Below are positions 62,969 to 64,000 of a stretch of DNA of 64,000 nucleotides, one piece after another (the stretch's first letter is position 1; each line of letters opens with the position of its first letter). The notes under the pieces are model-generated. The model did no database searches, had not been told where the DNA came from, and saw only the letters and a list, made by a program, of their open reading frames with translations. This DNA is from Chitinophagales bacterium (GTDB lineage: Bacteria > Bacteroidota > Bacteroidia > Chitinophagales > CAIODY01), in contig CANGEV010000003.1 in NCBI GenBank assembly GCA_947452995.1, positions 114,038 through 178,037 on the forward strand, given 5' to 3'. The translations under genes and the position numbers were made by a program.

Positions 62969-64000
62969 ATGTCTTCTCTGATTTATATGCACCTGAAACT
63001 GAAAAACGTCTGCCTATTGCTTGTTGGCCTTACTTTTATACTAAGTAAAGCTAACGGACAAAGTCCTTATTTACCTCTAAACAGCAGAGAGACGACTTGG
63101 CTACAAAAGTTAGAGATTAAATCAGGCGGCTTCGCAAATAACATTCACACCGGCGAAAGTATGATTCCCGAAGATGCAATCCTTCCTATTATCCGAAGCT
63201 ATCAAGAAAAAGACTCCGTAGAAGGAGAAAAAACGAATCGCATTTTAAATAACAATATCCAATGGATGATCGACCGTCATGCTGAATACGCCCCAGAAGA
63301 TGCTAGAATAGAAGGGAAATACCCGTTGTTTTGGGGAACTATATTCGACAAAAAAACTGACTTCTACTTTCTAAATACGGCCGACGCTAAAATTAGATTA
63401 AACCCTGTGATATTCTACCAAGGAGGTGGCAATTCTATCGATCCACATTATAAAGTATGGAACGTAAGGGGCTTTGAAGTAAGGGGTAACCTGTTCAACA
63501 AACTTGGTTTTTACACTTATTTAGGAGAGAATCAATGGGCGCCGCAAAACTATATCTTTAACTATTATGATAAATATGGAGCAGTACCTAGTCAAGGCTA
63601 TTTCAAAATTTTCAACCACTTAAACAAAACCAATAAATACTATGGCTTTGACTTTCTAGATGCACGCGGCTACTTCACATTTTCTACATTAAAAAACTGT
63701 GTTCGATTTACCTTTGGCCAGGACCGTCAACAAATCGGCTACGGTATGCGCTCACTTTGGCTTTCAGACAATAGCGCTTCTATCCCGTTCCTTCGCGTCA
63801 ATTCACATTATGGCAAGTTTGATTATGAAAACCTGTTCATGCAACTCACCATGCAAACGACCTTCAATAAAGGCGACTTTTTATTCCCTAAAAAATTTGC
63901 AGCCTTCCATCACTTTACCTACAACCCTTTCAAACGTCTTAAAATAGGACTATTTGAAGGAGTTGTCTTCCAAAGAAACCAACAATTTGAACTTGCCTAT
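62969..64000 (+). CDS. Wzi-like outer-membrane capsule-assembly protein (5' part, runs off window)
   Basis: 344 codons remain open to the window end, starting at ATG 62969; a second ATG at 62987 is also possible. A signal peptide is predicted (hydrophobic about 13-28, cleavage near NGQ). The visible part is rich in aromatic residues and alternating strands, with FGQDRQQIGYGMRSLWLSDNS, PFLRVNSHYGKFDYENLFMQ and QWAPQNYIFNYY, the pattern of the Wzi/capsule-assembly family. Wzi attaches or organises capsular polysaccharide at the outer membrane. It may serve the polysaccharide operon 3 kb away. The C-terminus is unseen. Confidence 0.75.
   Translation, partial: MSSLIYMHLKLKNVCLLLVGLTFILSKANGQSPYLPLNSRETTWLQKLEIKSGGFANNIHTGESMIPEDAILPIIRSYQEKDSVEGEKTNRILNNNIQWMIDRHAEYAPEDARIEGKYPLFWGTIFDKKTDFYFLNTADAKIRLNPVIFYQGGGNSIDPHYKVWNVRGFEVRGNLFNKLGFYTYLGENQWAPQNYIFNYYDKYGAVPSQGYFKIFNHLNKTNKYYGFDFLDARGYFTFSTLKNCVRFTFGQDRQQIGYGMRSLWLSDNSASIPFLRVNSHYGKFDYENLFMQLTMQTTFNKGDFLFPKKFAAFHHFTYNPFKRLKIGLFEGVVFQRNQQFELAY

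Noticed and set aside
1..64000. tRNA genes, CRISPR array, insertion sequence, prophage or attachment site
   Set aside because: I scanned by eye and found no tRNA TPsiC-like arms, regular spaced repeats, transposase or integrase frames, or flanking direct repeats.

Overview
The window is AT-rich chromosomal DNA from a member of the Bacteroidota. The evidence is a gliding-motility lipoprotein (GldH), a LamG plus SprB-repeat adhesin-like protein, a RicT/PSP1 protein with a Cys-rich N-terminus, LytS/LytTR-type two-component proteins, and about twenty promoters of the TAnnTTTG (-7) class used by this phylum, with few Shine-Dalgarno sequences. A Chitinophagia- or Sphingobacteriia-like lineage fits the gene content, but I cannot name a genus. 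No tRNA, IS element, prophage, CRISPR array or attachment site was seen. It reads as core chromosome with one large polysaccharide locus. No gene-free stretch exceeds 300 bases; the two longest (about 30125-30358 and 39434-39673) hold promoters and the SRP RNA.

Layout. 1-1516: 5' part of a secreted LamG/SprB-repeat protein (minus). 1613-10274: methyl-cycle genes ahcY and metF around a seven-heme cytochrome with TPRs, then gldH, ricT and purL. 10416-14732: an alpha-oxoamine synthase convergent with an SDR, an extended SDR/epimerase and a class I aminotransferase, followed by kynU. These include candidate sphingolipid or sulfonolipid enzymes. 16061-24873: a RelA/SpoT enzyme, a tiny lipoprotein, mpl (murein recycling), an FKBP lipoprotein, a DHH phosphoesterase, prfC and a CapD-type nucleotide-sugar dehydratase. 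24987-37494: a LytS/LytTR pair, a TylF-like methyltransferase, gyrA, ychF, a DUF420-like membrane protein, a second methyltransferase, an FtsB/DivIC-like protein, an HI0933-family flavoprotein, a peroxiredoxin, a YiiX-like peptidase, ndk and a MATE transporter. 37517-42781: recQ, the small SRP RNA, transaldolase, a lipoprotein, prs and queG.

42914-59466 is one run of fifteen minus-strand genes with overlaps or very short gaps. It is headed by ispE and includes three glycosyltransferases, a polyprenyl-P sugar transferase, a WecA-like transferase, a Gfo/Idh dehydrogenase, asnB, two Wzy/WaaL-like membrane proteins, a Wzx-like flippase, another glycosyltransferase and wecB. It ends with a ZIP transporter and an enoyl-CoA hydratase at a clear terminator. 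This looks like an O-antigen, capsule or exopolysaccharide operon. 59508-64000: a UbiA-like membrane protein, ribE, a small outer-membrane-like protein, an MFS transporter and the 5' part of a Wzi-like outer-membrane protein that may serve the polysaccharide locus.

The most unusual regulatory signal is the position of the promoters. In nine genes the TAnnTTTG-like box ends only 4-6 nt before the start codon, and in one more 8 nt before it, implying leaderless mRNAs. Other points of interest are a sugar transferase whose catalytic Asp-Glu dyad reads Asn-Glu, a transaldolase/aldolase-family enzyme whose two diagnostic residues favour transaldolase, a terminator ending two bases before the MATE start codon, and GyrA with Ala at position 83. 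I did not find a clearly new multi-gene system.
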